A DNA stretch of 64,000 nucleotides from contig AZLU01000021.1 in the NCBI GenBank assembly GCA_002224055.1, positions 124,001-188,000 of the forward strand. Reading direction: 5' to 3'. The stretch's first letter is position 1, and each line of letters opens with the position of its first letter. The notes under the pieces are model-generated. The model searched no databases. It was not told the DNA's origin and was given only the letters and a program-made list of their open reading frames with translations. Positions 11,767 to 24,330 of the stretch are shown piece by piece. This stretch comes from Pezizomycotina sp. ARF18 (taxonomy: Eukaryota > Ascomycota). Made by a program: the position numbers and the translations under genes.

Positions 11767-11985
11767 TCATAACCCTAAAGGCGGTTGATAAGCCCGAGGA
11801 AGGATGGGGTACACGTACCCATTTCTCCCTATCCAAGCTAAAGGGATTCGTCGCGCCGGTGCTACCCTGTCGGGGGCGTACTCCACGTTCCCGCCGCTGG
11901 TTCCGCTATTGTCTGATTTCGGCTTGTCGTCCATATTGGCGAAGATGCCGGTGCGCTTGAGCTCTTTCTTTTGTTCGTCGGCCAT
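11767..11985 (-). CDS. Small hypothetical protein, 72 aa
   Basis: The minus strand reads MADEQKKELKRTGIF..., a charged, hydrophilic protein with no signal peptide or membrane segment. The ATG has a good fungal context (AAAACCATGG) and follows a CAT/GAT-rich leader. The family is not recognised. Near the 3' end the reading could instead splice at GGTACGTG, or shift by one base to give ATNPFSLDREKW, so the C-terminus is uncertain. The first 16 bases of its coding region and the preceding ACTAAG(A/G)AACC recur at 27375-27406, suggesting a duplicated 5' end. Confidence 0.45.
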   Translation of the reverse strand: MADEQKKELKRTGIFANMDDKPKSDNSGTSGGNVEYAPDRVAPARRIPLAWIGRNGYVYPILPRAYQPPLGL

Positions 11986-12019
11986 GGTTTTCTTAGTATT
12001 TCTTTCTTTGGTTTCTTGT

Positions 12020-12053
12020 GATGATGTAGATGTAGATGATGATGATGATGGAA
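12020..12053. repeat. GAT/GTAGAT microsatellite
   Basis: Imperfect GAT trinucleotide repeat in the presumed 5' leader of the minus-strand 72-aa gene. Confidence 0.7.
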
Positions 12054-12206
12054 GAAGGCAAGTTTGAAATGCGGAGATGAAGGGCCCGGGGTTTGTTGAG
12101 TTTTATGAACCTTGCTATGATTGCTTACGTAGCTGTCGGTCATGGGGTGGAATACGTCATATACGACCGGAATTTAATGGAATTTAATGGAAAATGCTTG
12201 TATCAC

Positions 12207-12233
<27 letters not shown>
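12207..12233. repeat. Poly-T tract, 27 nt
   Basis: Uninterrupted T run next to a short tandem duplication of GGAATTTAAT (about 12171-12190). Confidence 0.9.
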
Positions 12234-12237
<4 letters not shown>

Positions 12238-14425
12238 CCAAGGAGATTTTTTACTTCTATGGAAGCTTCGCAGTTTTAGCAGTTATATTATAAGTTTAAG
12301 TAGATACAGCAATAGCTTAGGCTATACAAGGACCTATTCAATGATACTCTCATGGATTTGTGATCGGCTATCACGCGTTTATAGACACTTGTTTAAGTTA
12401 ACTAGCGCAGTGTCGAAATAAAGTGGGCCAAAGGACTGGGGCGGCTCATAGCATATATAGAACACCCGCAGTCGAACGTGGTATCTCTGATATCCTAGAA
12501 GACAAGGCCGAAGAGCAGGAATCCGTGAGGGAAGCCCCACCCATGGGAGAAAACCAGTATAAATTCAAGGAATGACGCTCTCATACTTCGCACGTTTTGC
12601 AGCTAGAGAAACTAGAATGGAAAAAGGCTATCGTGGTGGTATATGGGCTTCCTAGAGAATTCATGAGCATCGATAGCTTGACAACCCGCTCGGAATTCTG
12701 TAGCCGGTAGCTTGAGGTTGTTCTCAGCTCTTCTGTTCTTGTTTAAAAATATATCTCTCATGACTGGCGACTAAAGCTACAAAGCTGATACCGGTTTAGC
12801 CTGGTCAGACACGTCGGTTTTGTTACATGGGTTTCCATCGTGATGATAAAAGACTGAGGCGTAGAAACGATAATATCGGCGAGCGGAAGTTAGATCTCCC
12901 GTGATACTATCATTTATTTGGCAGTGCCCCGAGGTTCCAACACCGTCTGGTGTACAGTAAGTTGCTGGCGAACTCCCAGTCGGAGGCGATACGAACCGGC
13001 TATTGAGTTTTGTCGGAGCACAGTAATTATTTATGATTACTTCAATAAACGAGCGACGGTGCTCCTTGTAGAACCAGTCGGAATACGACGTTGACGGAGA
13101 ACTCGTCGTGCTTGCTATCAGATCCTCAGATTCAACTCCTTTCGGTAAGCATTGAAATAATCAATTGAAGAAATGATCACTACGATGCTCTAACGACAGA
13201 CACTGGATAACGATTTGGCGGCGATTGTATATTTCTGAATTTTCGGTATCTCAATCACTTGGACCTGACACAGGTAGATTAAATTATCGTTCACGCAGAG
13301 CGTGAAAACTCGGTGGGTCTATCACCTCTCCTTTACCGTCTTTAAATTCACCGTCAGGGAGAAAATGCTGTAAATTTTTACTAATGCTATCCGGCTTTGA
13401 CTTTTTGCCCAGAAACCTAGTCCAAGCCATACTTTTAGTCGTTTTTCTCCCTGAAAACCGTCACCGGCACCTGATATTTCGATTAACTGGTCCCCGAATT
13501 AAAAGTCATGCCACAAGTCTGTAAGGGAAGAAGTCTTAATTGGTTGATTCATGAAATATAGTGCATACCAAAAACACCAAATATCAGTATGAGTGAGCTG
13601 TGGCGTTCGCAAGTGTCTTGGAAACAAAGCTAATAAAACCTTCACCATACGTATGTAGCACCTCCTCACTAAAGGCCATGGTCCCTCTGTTCGCAATAGC
13701 CGAATATGGCAAATCAAATATTGGTACACTGACGTAGAGCCTCCCATTGTCCGTTAACCGTCATGAAGTATTGGAAATTGAAAGATACCTTAAGAAAGGG
13801 TCTTTTTGAAGCAGCACGGCCATAAGGATATTCCACAGTTCTACTACCTGATAATTACGGGCGTAAAAATAACTCTCACCGAATCTACAGATAAAAACCG
13901 CGAGAAATGCATGTAAGTATAGGTCAAGTCTCCAAATTTAAACTTCGCATGTCAAATCAGCTTTACTACTGCCCTTGCAGACTATCTCATCGTTTAGTAG
14001 TGGCCATGAATGACTAGACCTTCAAGTTCGCAAATTGTGGAGTTGCCAAATTCAGTGGTTCACTATCAACGCTGTCGAAATTCGGCTTGCCCCGAGTTGG
14101 CAATTGGCGGGAGGAGAGGCGTTTCAGCGAGGCCGCTACGAGGAGAAGATTCTCGCCTAGAACGCCATCAAGCCCACTTTTTCCCAACCACGGCTCAGAT
14201 ACCCCGCGCTGGCAATCTACAAGGCAGGGGAGACACTCGAACAATCCATCACTGATGCTCAGATTAACGGTATTCCCAATCGTGAATCGCCTTCTTGAGT
14301 AATAATAAAAGCTGTGAATGCCCCCGTCCTGTGAGACAAAGAGATGCAGTTTTTCCCATGCTCATTATTGACAATCATTCTCACCTCGAAACACCTTTAA
14401 TCCTTTGACCTCAACCGATAAAAAC

Positions 14426-16120
14426 ATGGGTCTTCCAGCGTGGCTAGTAGAAACATGGGTCGAATATATCGTTGGACTGGCGATAGCGTTAGTACGAATA
14501 GGTCTACGCACCCGTCTTCAAGGCGTTAAAGGGTGGCAAGGTGATGATATCTAATAGTAGCAATGGTAAGTCCTGGCCATCATCAATTTTTATAGTAGGG
14601 TTGGTGTCCTAATTTCTGTCACTCCTCAAGGTATGGTTTACACTTACGGTGGTGTGTTCCATGTTATCGGTGAGTATACCCTTCGGATTTAGGTGTAACC
14701 GATATGTTCTGATCCTCAGCTAACCAATGCGGACAAAAAAAGATAAAACTGGACGAATATCGGACTTACAGCGGATGATGTTGCGGGAATGACGCCGCAA
14801 CAGATTTCTGACGCTAGGACTGGATCTATCTTCAAGTGAGCTACCCTGCCTCAATGTTAAAGCAACTGACGCATAGTAGCTAATTAAATAATTATCAGTG
14901 TCCTATCGTGGTGGAGTTGGGCCGGCCTAATGTGGAGCTGCAAGGATGCATGCTCTTCTTCTATGCGAGAATCGCCTTCAGGACATGGCAGACGAAAATG
15001 GTCAAATACACCGCCTGGATCGCGGCCATAACCTACATCGGATCCTTCCTGGTGAACCTCTTCAAGTGTATTCCCGTGAACAAGAACTGGACGTCCTTCC
15101 CTTGCCCGGAAACTGCCCTGCTGGAGCATTGAACCTATACTTTACGGGTATCTGCAATTTCATGTCAGTGTTTTACGAGCATGTCCCCGACAGCGGAGTG
15201 GTTGATTTGATCCTGACGGCGAAACGGTAATGATTACGTTGACTAACCAGTATGTCTCTCCTCAGCACGGATGTGATCATCCTGATCATCCCCTTCCCGC
15301 TACTTGCACGGGTTCATCTACCGTGGAAAAAGTAAGCATATCGTATACATTCTTCAATTCCATCACTACGAGGAGAAGAACCAGCACTCATTGATTTCCA
15401 ACTCTCTTTAGGAGGTTTCTGGTTGTCCTCATGCTTGGCTCAGGCGTCTTCACGATTATCGTGTCCGTATTGCGCCTCGTCTTCTCAATAGCTGCCGTGT
15501 ACGAGAGGGCCCGAAAGATCTCAGATTTAGACTTGGCTGGTGTACCCGCGAAAACGTAAGTAAATTTAATTCTGATCACTGCATCGTTCCGAACCGCCGA
15601 GCTGTGCTCGCATTGTTTCAACTTCGTTTTCGAATATTTTCAGAATTGCTTCCATCGATTTTGCACGGAGGGTTGAGTTCAAGTTAGCTAGTTGTTTCCG
15701 TTGTTTTGAATATTCTTATACGTTATCTCACGCTTAGCACCAAAACATATTCGCCCTGATTGTTCCACTAACGGATCTTCTAATTTATAGTTCACAGCCA
15801 TTGTAATAATCAATGTACCGGTTATTTTCAGCTCCATTAACCGCATATACAACCCCTCGAGCGAAAGGGACAGCATTGGCTCATATACTCACAGCCAGCC
15901 GCTGACAGACGTTGGCACGCATACGGCAACAATGCGAAAATCTAGCTACGGCCCTGGCTACGCTGCTAATATCGCTCAGCCGGCGGTCGCGAGGATTGGT
16001 ACCGCGACAACGGCCGGAGATGTAGAGTACAACGACAAAGCTAGCGAAGCGAGCCTCAGACAGCAACCAACAAGCATTGATCAGAAAGTTTCTCAAGCCA
16101 CGAGCTCGGAAGTTTATTAG
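14426..16120 (+). CDS. Fungal rhodopsin-like 7TM protein 3
   Basis: This third rhodopsin-family gene is highly fragmented by introns. It starts MGLPAWLVETWVEYIVGLAI (first helix), then WQGDDYLIVAM split by an intron. Supported introns are 14566-14630, 14670-14719, 14836-14898, 15164-15265 (branch CTAAC at 15243), 15332-15411 and 15556-15643; a last one ends at 15790. Later exons read CMLFFYARIAFRTWQTKMV, AAITYIGSFLVNLFKCIPVN, ALNLYFTGICNF-ITDVIILIIPFPLLARV, and RFLVVLMLGSGVFTIIVSVL, then FTAIVIINVPVIFSSINRI. The NLP-like motif of helix 7 is represented by INVP. The tail is Ser/Thr-rich and ends SSEVY at 16120. Base losses occur near 14550 and in an A run at 15110-15112. The extracellular loop before the third exon is poorly resolved. 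Confidence 0.8.
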
Positions 16121-18570
16121 TATGAGGTTTTTATTCAAAGTTGCTTACTCGAGGCAAGCAATATCTCGCCTGATATGATGATCACGATGAGGTTACGCAA
16201 GAATTGAAGATTTTTTTTGAAGATATCCAATACCGTCTAAATGTTCTGCTTTAAAATACACATAAATATCTGTATAGTGGTTTATAAACGTACTAGACAC
16301 AACAAACTAGTAATAGTAATACACTCTTGTAATTAGTTATTAATCATCGTTTAATCATCCATTATGCACTCTCTTCTGCGCATTCGACGTACACAACGAG
16401 ACATACTCTAAATACAAACGAAACCAATAACGAGATAGTCAGGTCCTTGTAATATATCCTCGTAAACATTCACTTATCGCTAGTATGAATTATCTGAGAA
16501 TAGAATGGTTCGGATGTCTTTCTTATTATGCGCTCTGCATGCTGTTCTTACTAAGAGTACTAAATGTCACGGATGGGGGGGGGGTGACTTACTGCTGCTA
16601 CGATCTTTGCTGTCATGGCTCCTAATAAAAATTGATAAATTGAGTATAGATAATGAGCACAAAGAGTGCGAGATTTCCCTCTTACCTCATTCTCTCTCCT
16701 CAAGTTGGAACATTATGGATGCAAAGAAAGGAACTGAATTCAAATTGGCGTGACAATCTGACCATATCCTGCAAGCAGGTATCAACTTATGCCCCACAGG
16801 CCTGTTTCGTAAGAATTGCGAGAACGTGGGAAAATATCAAGGCCAGGACCATAGCAGGACGCTGATGCCTTGAACGTGTCATGATCTGGTTCTTGATGGA
16901 ACACCCGAAATGCGATTAGGTGGTGGCGAGCGACTTCAAGATAAGACAGCCGCCCTAAACAGTGTTCTTGCCTTGGTTATTGTCCAGCTATAGCGCCGTG
17001 AAATGCCAATACTTCAAGGGGTATCAGGATTACGAAAATCTTGGAATTTGGGATAATTTCTGGTAGCGCGTCCATCGTTCAGCCTGAACCAAAACTTGAG
17101 GGGAAGATAAATAAATAAATAATTGCAGGAAGGTGAATTGGTTTCTTCAAAGAAATATTAATATCGGCACCAATAAAACTAGTGTCTTCTACTGCAAGAG
17201 GACACTGGGAACTTGAGGCTTGTAGAAAAAGTGTTCCATAGAGCGCAGTTGATCTCTTGATTACTATATTTATGGTTCATGGATTTGCTGTCGATATTCG
17301 GATCGTTATATACCGCCGGTCTTCGAGGAAAGTATCGACTTTTGACCTCTACGGCTCCAAAAACGCCACTCAAAATATCTCCCGCTAATTATGCGTCGCG
17401 GATCATCAGCCCAGACATATTTTTACCCTAAGATTAAGCTTATCCGTTAAGGATCTCACTTCAACGAAGATGAAACAGGCAGATATACTTTATCATCATC
17501 ACGAGCTTCCACGACTGGGTAGCACCCTTGATTAAATCAGCAAACGTCAGCAATATCAATTAAATCAGAACCATGCTACAGTAGTTGGTCACTTATTGAT
17601 CTTGACGCCCAGGCGCGGCCAGGCAAACAGCTTCACTTGTCGGATGCAAATATACACTTGAAACGGCAGGTTCTAGAATTCCAAAAGAAAAATTGACCGG
17701 ATGGCCCTGCATAAGGGACGGTAGCGCGTCCGTTACGGATCCCCAATTCGTATCTTCGGTTAATCAAGTCTCTCTTTTTCTCTCGGCTGGCAGCGCTTTC
17801 GGACAAAAAATTTGCGAGGCAGAGCCCTACTCCGTGAACCCTTGCTCCTCTTGCGTCTCCAGCTCTTCCTTGGTCTATCCTACCTCGTCCCTCTCATTAT
17901 CTGTCGATTCGAACATGTTTCAATGCAGGGCCCAAAAGACAGGGTATACTAGTAATCACTTCCGTTCGAATTTTCAAAACTACCAACAATAATACGAGAT
18001 ACTAATATATAGGGAGAAGATCTCCGGGAATCTCGGATCATCTCCCTCCTTTCTGTCGCAAGAGCGAGACAACATCTAATTCCCTCGTTCTTATTATATC
18101 CCTTTTCTATTTTCTATTTTTTTTATCCTCATGTTTCTGTTAGTCTTTCCATTGTAATCGGCTTTCCCATATCAGCACGCCCTGTACACCCGGTGACCAT
18201 AGAGTCGCATGTACTTTTTTAATCGGCCATTATTTTCCATTATTACCATTGCTTCTTCCGTCAATTCCATTGCGCTCCTCTGTCATTTTTCCATTTTATG
18301 ATATAGAGGCCGCCTACGACGTCTGCTTTTGTTAGCCTCTCGATTTTTCATTCATTTAATCCTTTTCTTTCTAATTTTGGTCCATTGATCTTTGTTCTCC
18401 ATTTTTTGCCCACCGAGTCGCGGTGATATTCCCAGTCGTTGATAATTCCCGTAGCCCCATGCATTAATTCCGTTTAAGAACCTTTTATTTCTATTTATCC
18501 TTTCGTTTCATTACTTCTATTCGCCCGTAGCCGGCCTACTTCGTGTTTCTTTTTATATCAATTAAATTAG
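16121..18570. other. Intergenic, upstream of protease gene
   Basis: No gene recognised. It contains a 10-nt G run, an ATAA tetranucleotide repeat near 17107-17122 and a long C/T-rich stretch at 18000-18560 that is probably promoter and leader of the aspartic protease. A 99-codon open frame at 17693-17992 has no recognisable content. Confidence 0.5.
16575..16584. repeat. Poly-G run, 10 nt
   Basis: The only long G or C run noticed in the window; all other long runs are A or T. Confidence 0.85.
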
Positions 18571-20228
18571 CAATGCGGACAGGTCCATCCACAGCCCTGT
18601 TCTTCGCGGCTTGCTCGCGGCGTCTTCTTCGTTTCAGCCGCGCCGAAGGGCTTGAGCTTGCCGGCTATTCAGAAGCGACGCAACCCAGGTTGTGTTCCGC
18701 CTAAACAAAAAACAGTCCAGCTAGCGACGACGCAAACCTCGCCCGATTCGAAAAACGATAAAAATAGTCTAAGGGAGCGAAGCCATCGATAACGTGTTCG
18801 AATTGTGGAGTAATGCACAGAAGAGAGATACTCTCAGCCCAACTACTGGCTCGATCAGGAAGGGAGTTCATGACGGAGATCACGGTGGTGGCAGAAGATG
18901 AGGATTGAATTAGATACTGGATCCGCAGATTTGTAAGTCGTGTTTCTGTGAGATTTACCAAGACTATCGTTTGAGAAGCGGATCGTTGATGGCTGTACAG
19001 TTTCGTAATGAGCACAAACCAGCAAAAGTATCCAAAATATTTTTAGAGATGAGCAGCCAGCACCCGACGCGGTACTACAATCCCAAGCCACCGGCGCGGC
19101 CTTCAAGAAGATTCCTGGCCTGTTCTACTACACCGGCTTTGCTGATGGCACGGAAGTCAACTGTACGACAACAGGGACTGAGACGATACAGGTCGGAGAC
19201 CTCACCGTGCACAATCAGTTGGTTTCTCTCGCGGATATTGTAACGGGAGTTGGCAGGATGGTGGTAGGGACGGTGTAATGGACTCAAGACTGTTTCCTCT
19301 AGTAAGTCCTGCCTTACCGTAGTGTAGCTTCGTTGAGTTTCCTTGGGCTACCGTTCAAATGCTAATCTGAATCCTATTGAAAAACTGCAGTCAGGGATAA
19401 AGCCAACGAAAACGACGAGCATGTCAACGCAAACACCAAAAACTTCGTCCAGAATGCGTACGATCAAGGCCGTATCCCGAACCCAACTATCGCGATGTAC
19501 TTCAAAGACCAAGGTGGTTCCTATGACATCGCATGATCGACAAGAACAAATATACCGGAGAGATGAAATGGTTAACAATCCAGGGGGAATCTATGACGGC
19601 TACTGGATCGTGCCGTTTCAAGCTTCTCAGCAGGCTCCAAGACGTAAAAGTTGAACCGACCGACACTAAGCAGAATATTTCACTTATTGGTAAAGTTGCA
19701 CTTTCCGACTTTTTCGCAATTTTTTTTTCTCCGTAGCAAGCGAAAGACAAATTGCATAAACTCGAGCTAACTCAAATATTTCTCCTGTTTAAGACTCTGG
19801 CAATACCCTTATTAGTCAGTCAGGAAATGTCGGACGCATTCTACTCGCAAATACCCGGTTATGTTCAAGGCGGATGGGATGGACTTTCAATAGTATTCCC
19901 TGCGATGCAAAGATCCCTAAGGTCAGCCTGAAGTTTGGCGACCAGGTCCTCAATCTACCGAATACCCAGAAGTTATGATCAGAAATCGCGACGACGAGGA
20001 AATAGTATGTCATCTGTGCCCATGGCCTAGTCAAGCTTCCCCATCCTTCGCATATTTTGCTAATTAGGTATTTTTCCCCTCCGATAGCCTGTATGCCGAG
20101 TCTTCAGCCTCAAACGATGAAATCAGCATGGGATCATATTTCTTCAGGGCCTATTACACTGTTTCGACTATGGCACACCTAAGAATGGGAAATCACAGAT
20201 GAGGATTGGTTTTGCGAAAATCAAATAG
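18571..20228 (+). CDS. Secreted pepsin-like aspartic protease (family A1)
   Basis: This is a secreted acid endopeptidase with prepropeptide. MRTGPSTALFFAACS begins a signal peptide, and a dibasic propeptide region (PAIQKRR) follows. The N-lobe has EFMTEITVG and the catalytic LDTGSADL (Asp codon 18913-18915), then FYYTGFADGTEVNCTTTG and DGVMGL. The C-lobe has NTKNFVQNAYDQGRIPNP, MIDKNKYTGEMKWLTI, YDGYWIVPFQ, the second active site LIDSGNT, then FYSQIPGYVQGGWDGL, IVFPCDAKIPKVSLKFGDQV and a C-terminal FRAYYTVFDYGTP...RIGFAKIK. Introns are 18933-19000, 19302-19390, 19690-19793 (branch CTAAC at 19767) and 20005-20087. The second catalytic Asp codon is split by the third intron. Frame breaks, mostly one-base losses, occur around 18620, 18880, 19270, 19531, 19583-19640, 19810, 19890 and 20165. 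Both catalytic Asp residues are kept, so I regard it as a functional gene. Confidence 0.85.
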
Positions 20229-20435
20229 AGACTTCTTGGTCATACACGCGATCACGCAAGCGTCTCCGAGAGCACATTCGTTCACTCAACTTGAAGCATA
20301 GGTCATCGCCGACCGTAAAGTGTGTCTCAGCATGAGTCTAATTACTTAATTTAACTTGAAATGATTAATTAATTTGATGGGCGATCCGCTCATGATGGTA
20401 ATAGTAATGACATTAATGAATCAGCGTTCTCTTTG

Positions 20436-21246
20436 CTAATTGGGAATTTGCGGTTCCCTAACCATCAAGTGAAATTTATACCCATCAACTGCGATCATTT
20501 CGCCCTTCTGAACGCAGCCGTATTTCTCGTAGAAACCAACAGCGCGAGGGGTTGACTCTATGAATACCGTTTGCCTTCGGTCCGCCCTGTCGAGGCCCCA
20601 TTTGAGTAACTTCGAGGCGGCTCCTTGTCGTTCATATTCTGGCAATGTCGCGAGGAAATAAAGGTCTGTATAGTTCACATATCAGTCAGTCATTGCATGA
20701 TCTCAGGAGAGGTGAGGCCTTTTGCAAAAGGTTGCCAGAAAACCGTCTATCACATCTTCGTGTTGAGACAGCAAAGCTCTTGTCTCCATCGAATATCCGA
20801 ACATAAACTTACACCAAAAATCTTTCACCCGATCTGTTCCAAACACGTCTTCAGCGCCTGCTTCCTCAATTCTCCAACTTTCTTCAGATACTCTAGGTTC
20901 ACGCTCGCCGGCGGCTTGTTATCCTCCTTTGACTTTTCGTCCCTTTCGTCGTCCGCTTTCACTGCTCCTCTGTCCGCGGCTCGATCCACGTCGCACATGC
21001 CACCAGCGATTCGCTCTCCTTCTCCGTGTCGACGAGTTTATCCTATGCTTGCCATTGACAGAAGAGTTTTCATGTCGTTCTCGCCGGAATTTGTCATCCA
21101 GTCAATGATTTCGGGTAAGTACTCGCCGGTAGCGGGATCCTGCGCGAAGGCGGCGCGGTTAGGGGGGTCATTTGCGAAGACCCGCATTCCGGCTCTGACA
21201 AGCTCGCGCATATCGGCGCACTGGAGCTCCGAAGTTCGAAAACCAT
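20436..21246 (-). CDS. GNAT-family N-acetyltransferase
   Basis: This is a predicted soluble acyl-CoA N-acyltransferase; the substrate is unknown. The N-terminal exon from ATG 21246 reads MVFELR, then DMRELVRAGMRVFANDPPNR, typical of the fungal GNAT N-terminus. A linker ACATWIEP and a charged Lys/Glu-rich insert follow. The last exon starts after an acceptor near 20665 and gives LYFLATLPEYERQGAASKLL, where R-Q-G-A-A is the acetyl-CoA pyrophosphate loop, and then VGFYEKYGC, the conserved GFYEKxG strand. An intron of about 180 bp separates the two parts. Frame breaks lie near 21230, 21040 and 20960. It overlaps nothing and is convergent with the protease gene, with about 207 bp between the stops. 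Confidence 0.75.
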
Positions 21247-22738
21247 TCTGTTAAGGTCGGGCTCTAATAGAAATTCTAGAGAGTGATGAGATCGTCGCTT
21301 GATGAATCATAAATGGATAAAACAAAATATTTTCAAATCCAAGACTGAGGCTCCAGTCTTTATAGACTGACAACAGCACTAGCTTAGAAATGAATTGCCT
21401 AGTGAAGTAGGTGGCGACATCTTGCAGTCAGGGTTCTTGACTCAACCTGAAAAAACAATTTCTCCACTGCCGATTACAACTAGTCGACGCGTGTTTAGCG
21501 GGATCTCTCATCGCGTACCCTTGTACTGCGAACGAGGTATCGTGAAGAAATAGAGTCATGAATTCCCAGCTTACTGGACATCGGTGGGGCCGAAAATCCG
21601 GTATGGCGACGTATAACGTTTTCATATTTTGGGCGAAAATAGAGCTTAATTGCGGTGTTTGATCAATTTGGAGGCCGACTGGGAGAACACGGTTGTACGC
21701 GGCAGATGTTCACGTTCCCACTTCTACCTCTTCTACGTCGAATTTCCATCAAATTGCACACATGATATCAATAGCAATGACGCAAAAAATTACGTATTGT
21801 TTCAAGCGAATTCATTCGAGTATATTACAAACGTTGTCAGTCGGATTAGCCATAGCACTCGCCCCTCTATCGACAATTTTCTAGAAGTGAGTTTCCTTTA
21901 CAATCGTCCTAATAAGGAGCAATTTGATACGATATCATATCCTGGGCAGTGTTTCGAGCATTCTAGAATGTTTCGTTTCCAACTTTGGATACGACAGTGA
22001 GTACCATAAGACTAGAAACACTTCGGAATTGAGTATTAGTGCTTTAATTCCACATTTCTCGGCCCAAGCCGACACGAAAGTCAATTACCTATCGCGAAAT
22101 ATCCCTTGGGAGTTCGCCTACACGTGGCGAGCCGAAGTGGAACCTTTCTACATCCAGGACAGTAGTCTCGTCTCTAACACACCAAACCCATTTCACTAAA
22201 AATCGATCGGGATTATAGTCTGCATATTCTCATTAGTAATCCAGGTTTGGGATGAGGTAGGAAATTATGCAACTTCTAAATAAAACCATAGGCTTGACGA
22301 TCTTGTTTGAATTATCGTATATCTTATAATCCGATGCCTGATACTTGCACAGAATACATAGTAGAGGAATTTCACTAGTAAGAGAACCTATTCATAGCTC
22401 ACGACCTAGAGTAAGAATGTGCGGATTATAATCATGGTATTGTACAGTATCGTCGCTCGAGATTTAAACAATGAGAATTAGTTTGAATTATGCGATTAAA
22501 CGTGATATGGTGATATTAATCGTCGACTTGAAATATTAAATTAGATATTATAACAAAGAGTGGCGGCCATCTGGTCCGCCTAATCGTAAAGAATACGTTG
22601 TGAAGTATGAAAATGCACCTCATCAATGACAAAAAAATCCAAGCGGGAATACTCATGAACACCAATAACAGAATGCGGAAGAATACAAACAGGACATATT
22701 TACATAAAACTTTTACCGATATTCAGACGTGACGACAA
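21247..22738. other. Intergenic between GNAT and 7TM gene 4
   Basis: About 1.5 kb, AT-rich. Several overlapping plus-strand open frames at 21650-22200 show no family content. It holds the promoter of the GNAT gene (minus strand) and the 3' end of 7TM gene 4. Confidence 0.5.
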
Positions 22739-24330
22739 TCATAGCCCTCTCAGATTTCCCGGCGAGATATTCGAAAGCCCTTCTCTGTCTCCTGCTTCCC
22801 CCTCATGCTCCTCCATCTCATATATCTCACCTCTCCGCGTCCTCTCGGTGTACAGCGTCGAACTATTAGATAGGGCCGTATCGTATGCCGCATTTGGATC
22901 ACCAATCCTCGCCGCGGACCTATTCTGAATCAACAAACTGATCTACGCTTCACCGCGGCAATGATCGTCGACGACCCCTTCCGCGTGAAGTTTCCGAAGA
23001 AATTCGGCGGTTTTTCACGATGAGCGCTTTGATAGCCGGTGCGCAGGAAGCCATAATGCCGAGGTCTAGCTCGACGAGGGACCATATTGCCATGGGGATT
23101 CGGCATAGGGACCGTCGGCGATGAGAGGAAAGATTGACAAAGAAGAGCGGGGCTATGCTGCCGACGCATGCACTTTAGAAATACAGTCAGTATCGGTATG
23201 GTAAGGGCGGAGCCTAAGAGTTTTAACTCGCGATGCTGAAAAACTTACATCGTACCAACGAGAAACACTCCAATGACCATGAGTCTTTCTCTCTTAGCCA
23301 TGTTTAACTTCCAAACGATCGGTATTGGCAACGCTCTAGAAAAATTATTGACCTTTAACTATATTGCTAACATTAAACCTCCACATACTCAGAAGTAAAT
23401 TTGAAACTCACAAGCAAGCAATATCAAGCACAACGCTCAGAGAGCCCAGACTATATACACGTCGGGTTCTGGCCGATGCAGACTTTGTTAGGGGCGAGTT
23501 CCAGAAATCGAGCGGCTTGCACTGGAAGATCGCGAAGCTGACTCTTATTTGAAAAGGACGATATTCGCCGCTGCGACGACATATACGGGCCGCGGAATGA
23601 CGGATCCGGCGTGAGACCGTAGTATAACAGAAGCACAGATGATCGAACGGTGATGAGGGAAGTTTGATACAAGATTTCGGCGAAATAAACATACTATTTA
23701 TAGATTATTATTAATAACTATACCCATAATATCGCCGTTGAAATGTGAAAATATCTAACTACCTTCATATTCTTCTTGATGGTGTTGAACGATATATCGT
23801 AGATATGGCTGCGCCCGGCTTTGAAGACTGCCGCCCACATAACGTAGGCGAATAAGATGGTTATTAACTAGGCAGATATTGAGCATCAGTAAATGTTCAA
23901 GTGAGCTATTCAAAATTGAAAGTAGATGGAAAGCATACCAGTGATACGGTTATTGCCCAGTCCTCAGGCTTGATCCTGCCTATGATTTCTTCCTCGAGTA
24001 TAACCTAATAACACCGCGATACCAGCTATCGAGTAAGACCAGGTGAATCACGATGGGTAGCTCCGCTGAATTATCGTGTCGGACACCCTTAAGGAAGTTT
24101 TGTAGAATGCGAGGATGAAAGCCGGCGGAACCGGCAGTGACGGTGCGATGGCTTTGATCTCGGGGTTGGCGAACAGTGCTGTTTGGTTGAAGCCTGGTTT
24201 CGATACTGTATTAAACCGTGATCATGTTATCGTTCGGGAACCCAGCTATTGATTCTATAAGGATACCAAAGCGGAGTAGCTTGTCGTCCAGCGATGACAG
24301 CTTGACGTTTCCGAAGCTTGTATCGATCAT
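22739..24330 (-). CDS. Fungal rhodopsin-like 7TM protein 4
   Basis: A multi-exon minus-strand member of the fungal rhodopsin family. Read in order from the 5' end: MIDTSFGNVKLSSLDDKLL, KPGFNQTALFANPEIKAIAP, VILEEEIIGRIKPEDWAITV, TILFAYVMWAAVFKAGRSHI (the family's G-R-H-x-x-D position), EILYQTSLITVRSSVLLLYY, VSFAIFQCKPLDFWNSPL with CIGQNPTCIYS (the conserved W...C region), LGSLSVVLDIAC, LPIPIVWKLNMAKRERLMVI, then WSLVELDLGIMASCAPAIKA. The acidic tail EMEEHEGEAGDREG ends at 22739. Splice sites are seen near 23943 (donor GTATGC), 23325 (acceptor) and 23262 (donor GTAAGT). Frame breaks occur in most exons. The first ATG at 24330 is tentative, and upstream exons cannot be excluded. Confidence 0.7.

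Larger units (their letters stand above)
11986..14425. other. Intergenic
   Basis: This holds the promoter side of the 72-aa gene (minus strand) and the upstream region of 7TM gene 3. It includes a GAT-type microsatellite and a T27 tract. Open frames at 13499-13747 (-) and 14010-14302 match nothing I recognise. Confidence 0.5.

Noticed and set aside
13499-13747. 82-codon minus-strand frame
   Set aside because: No recognisable domain or promoter; a frame of this length is common by chance here.
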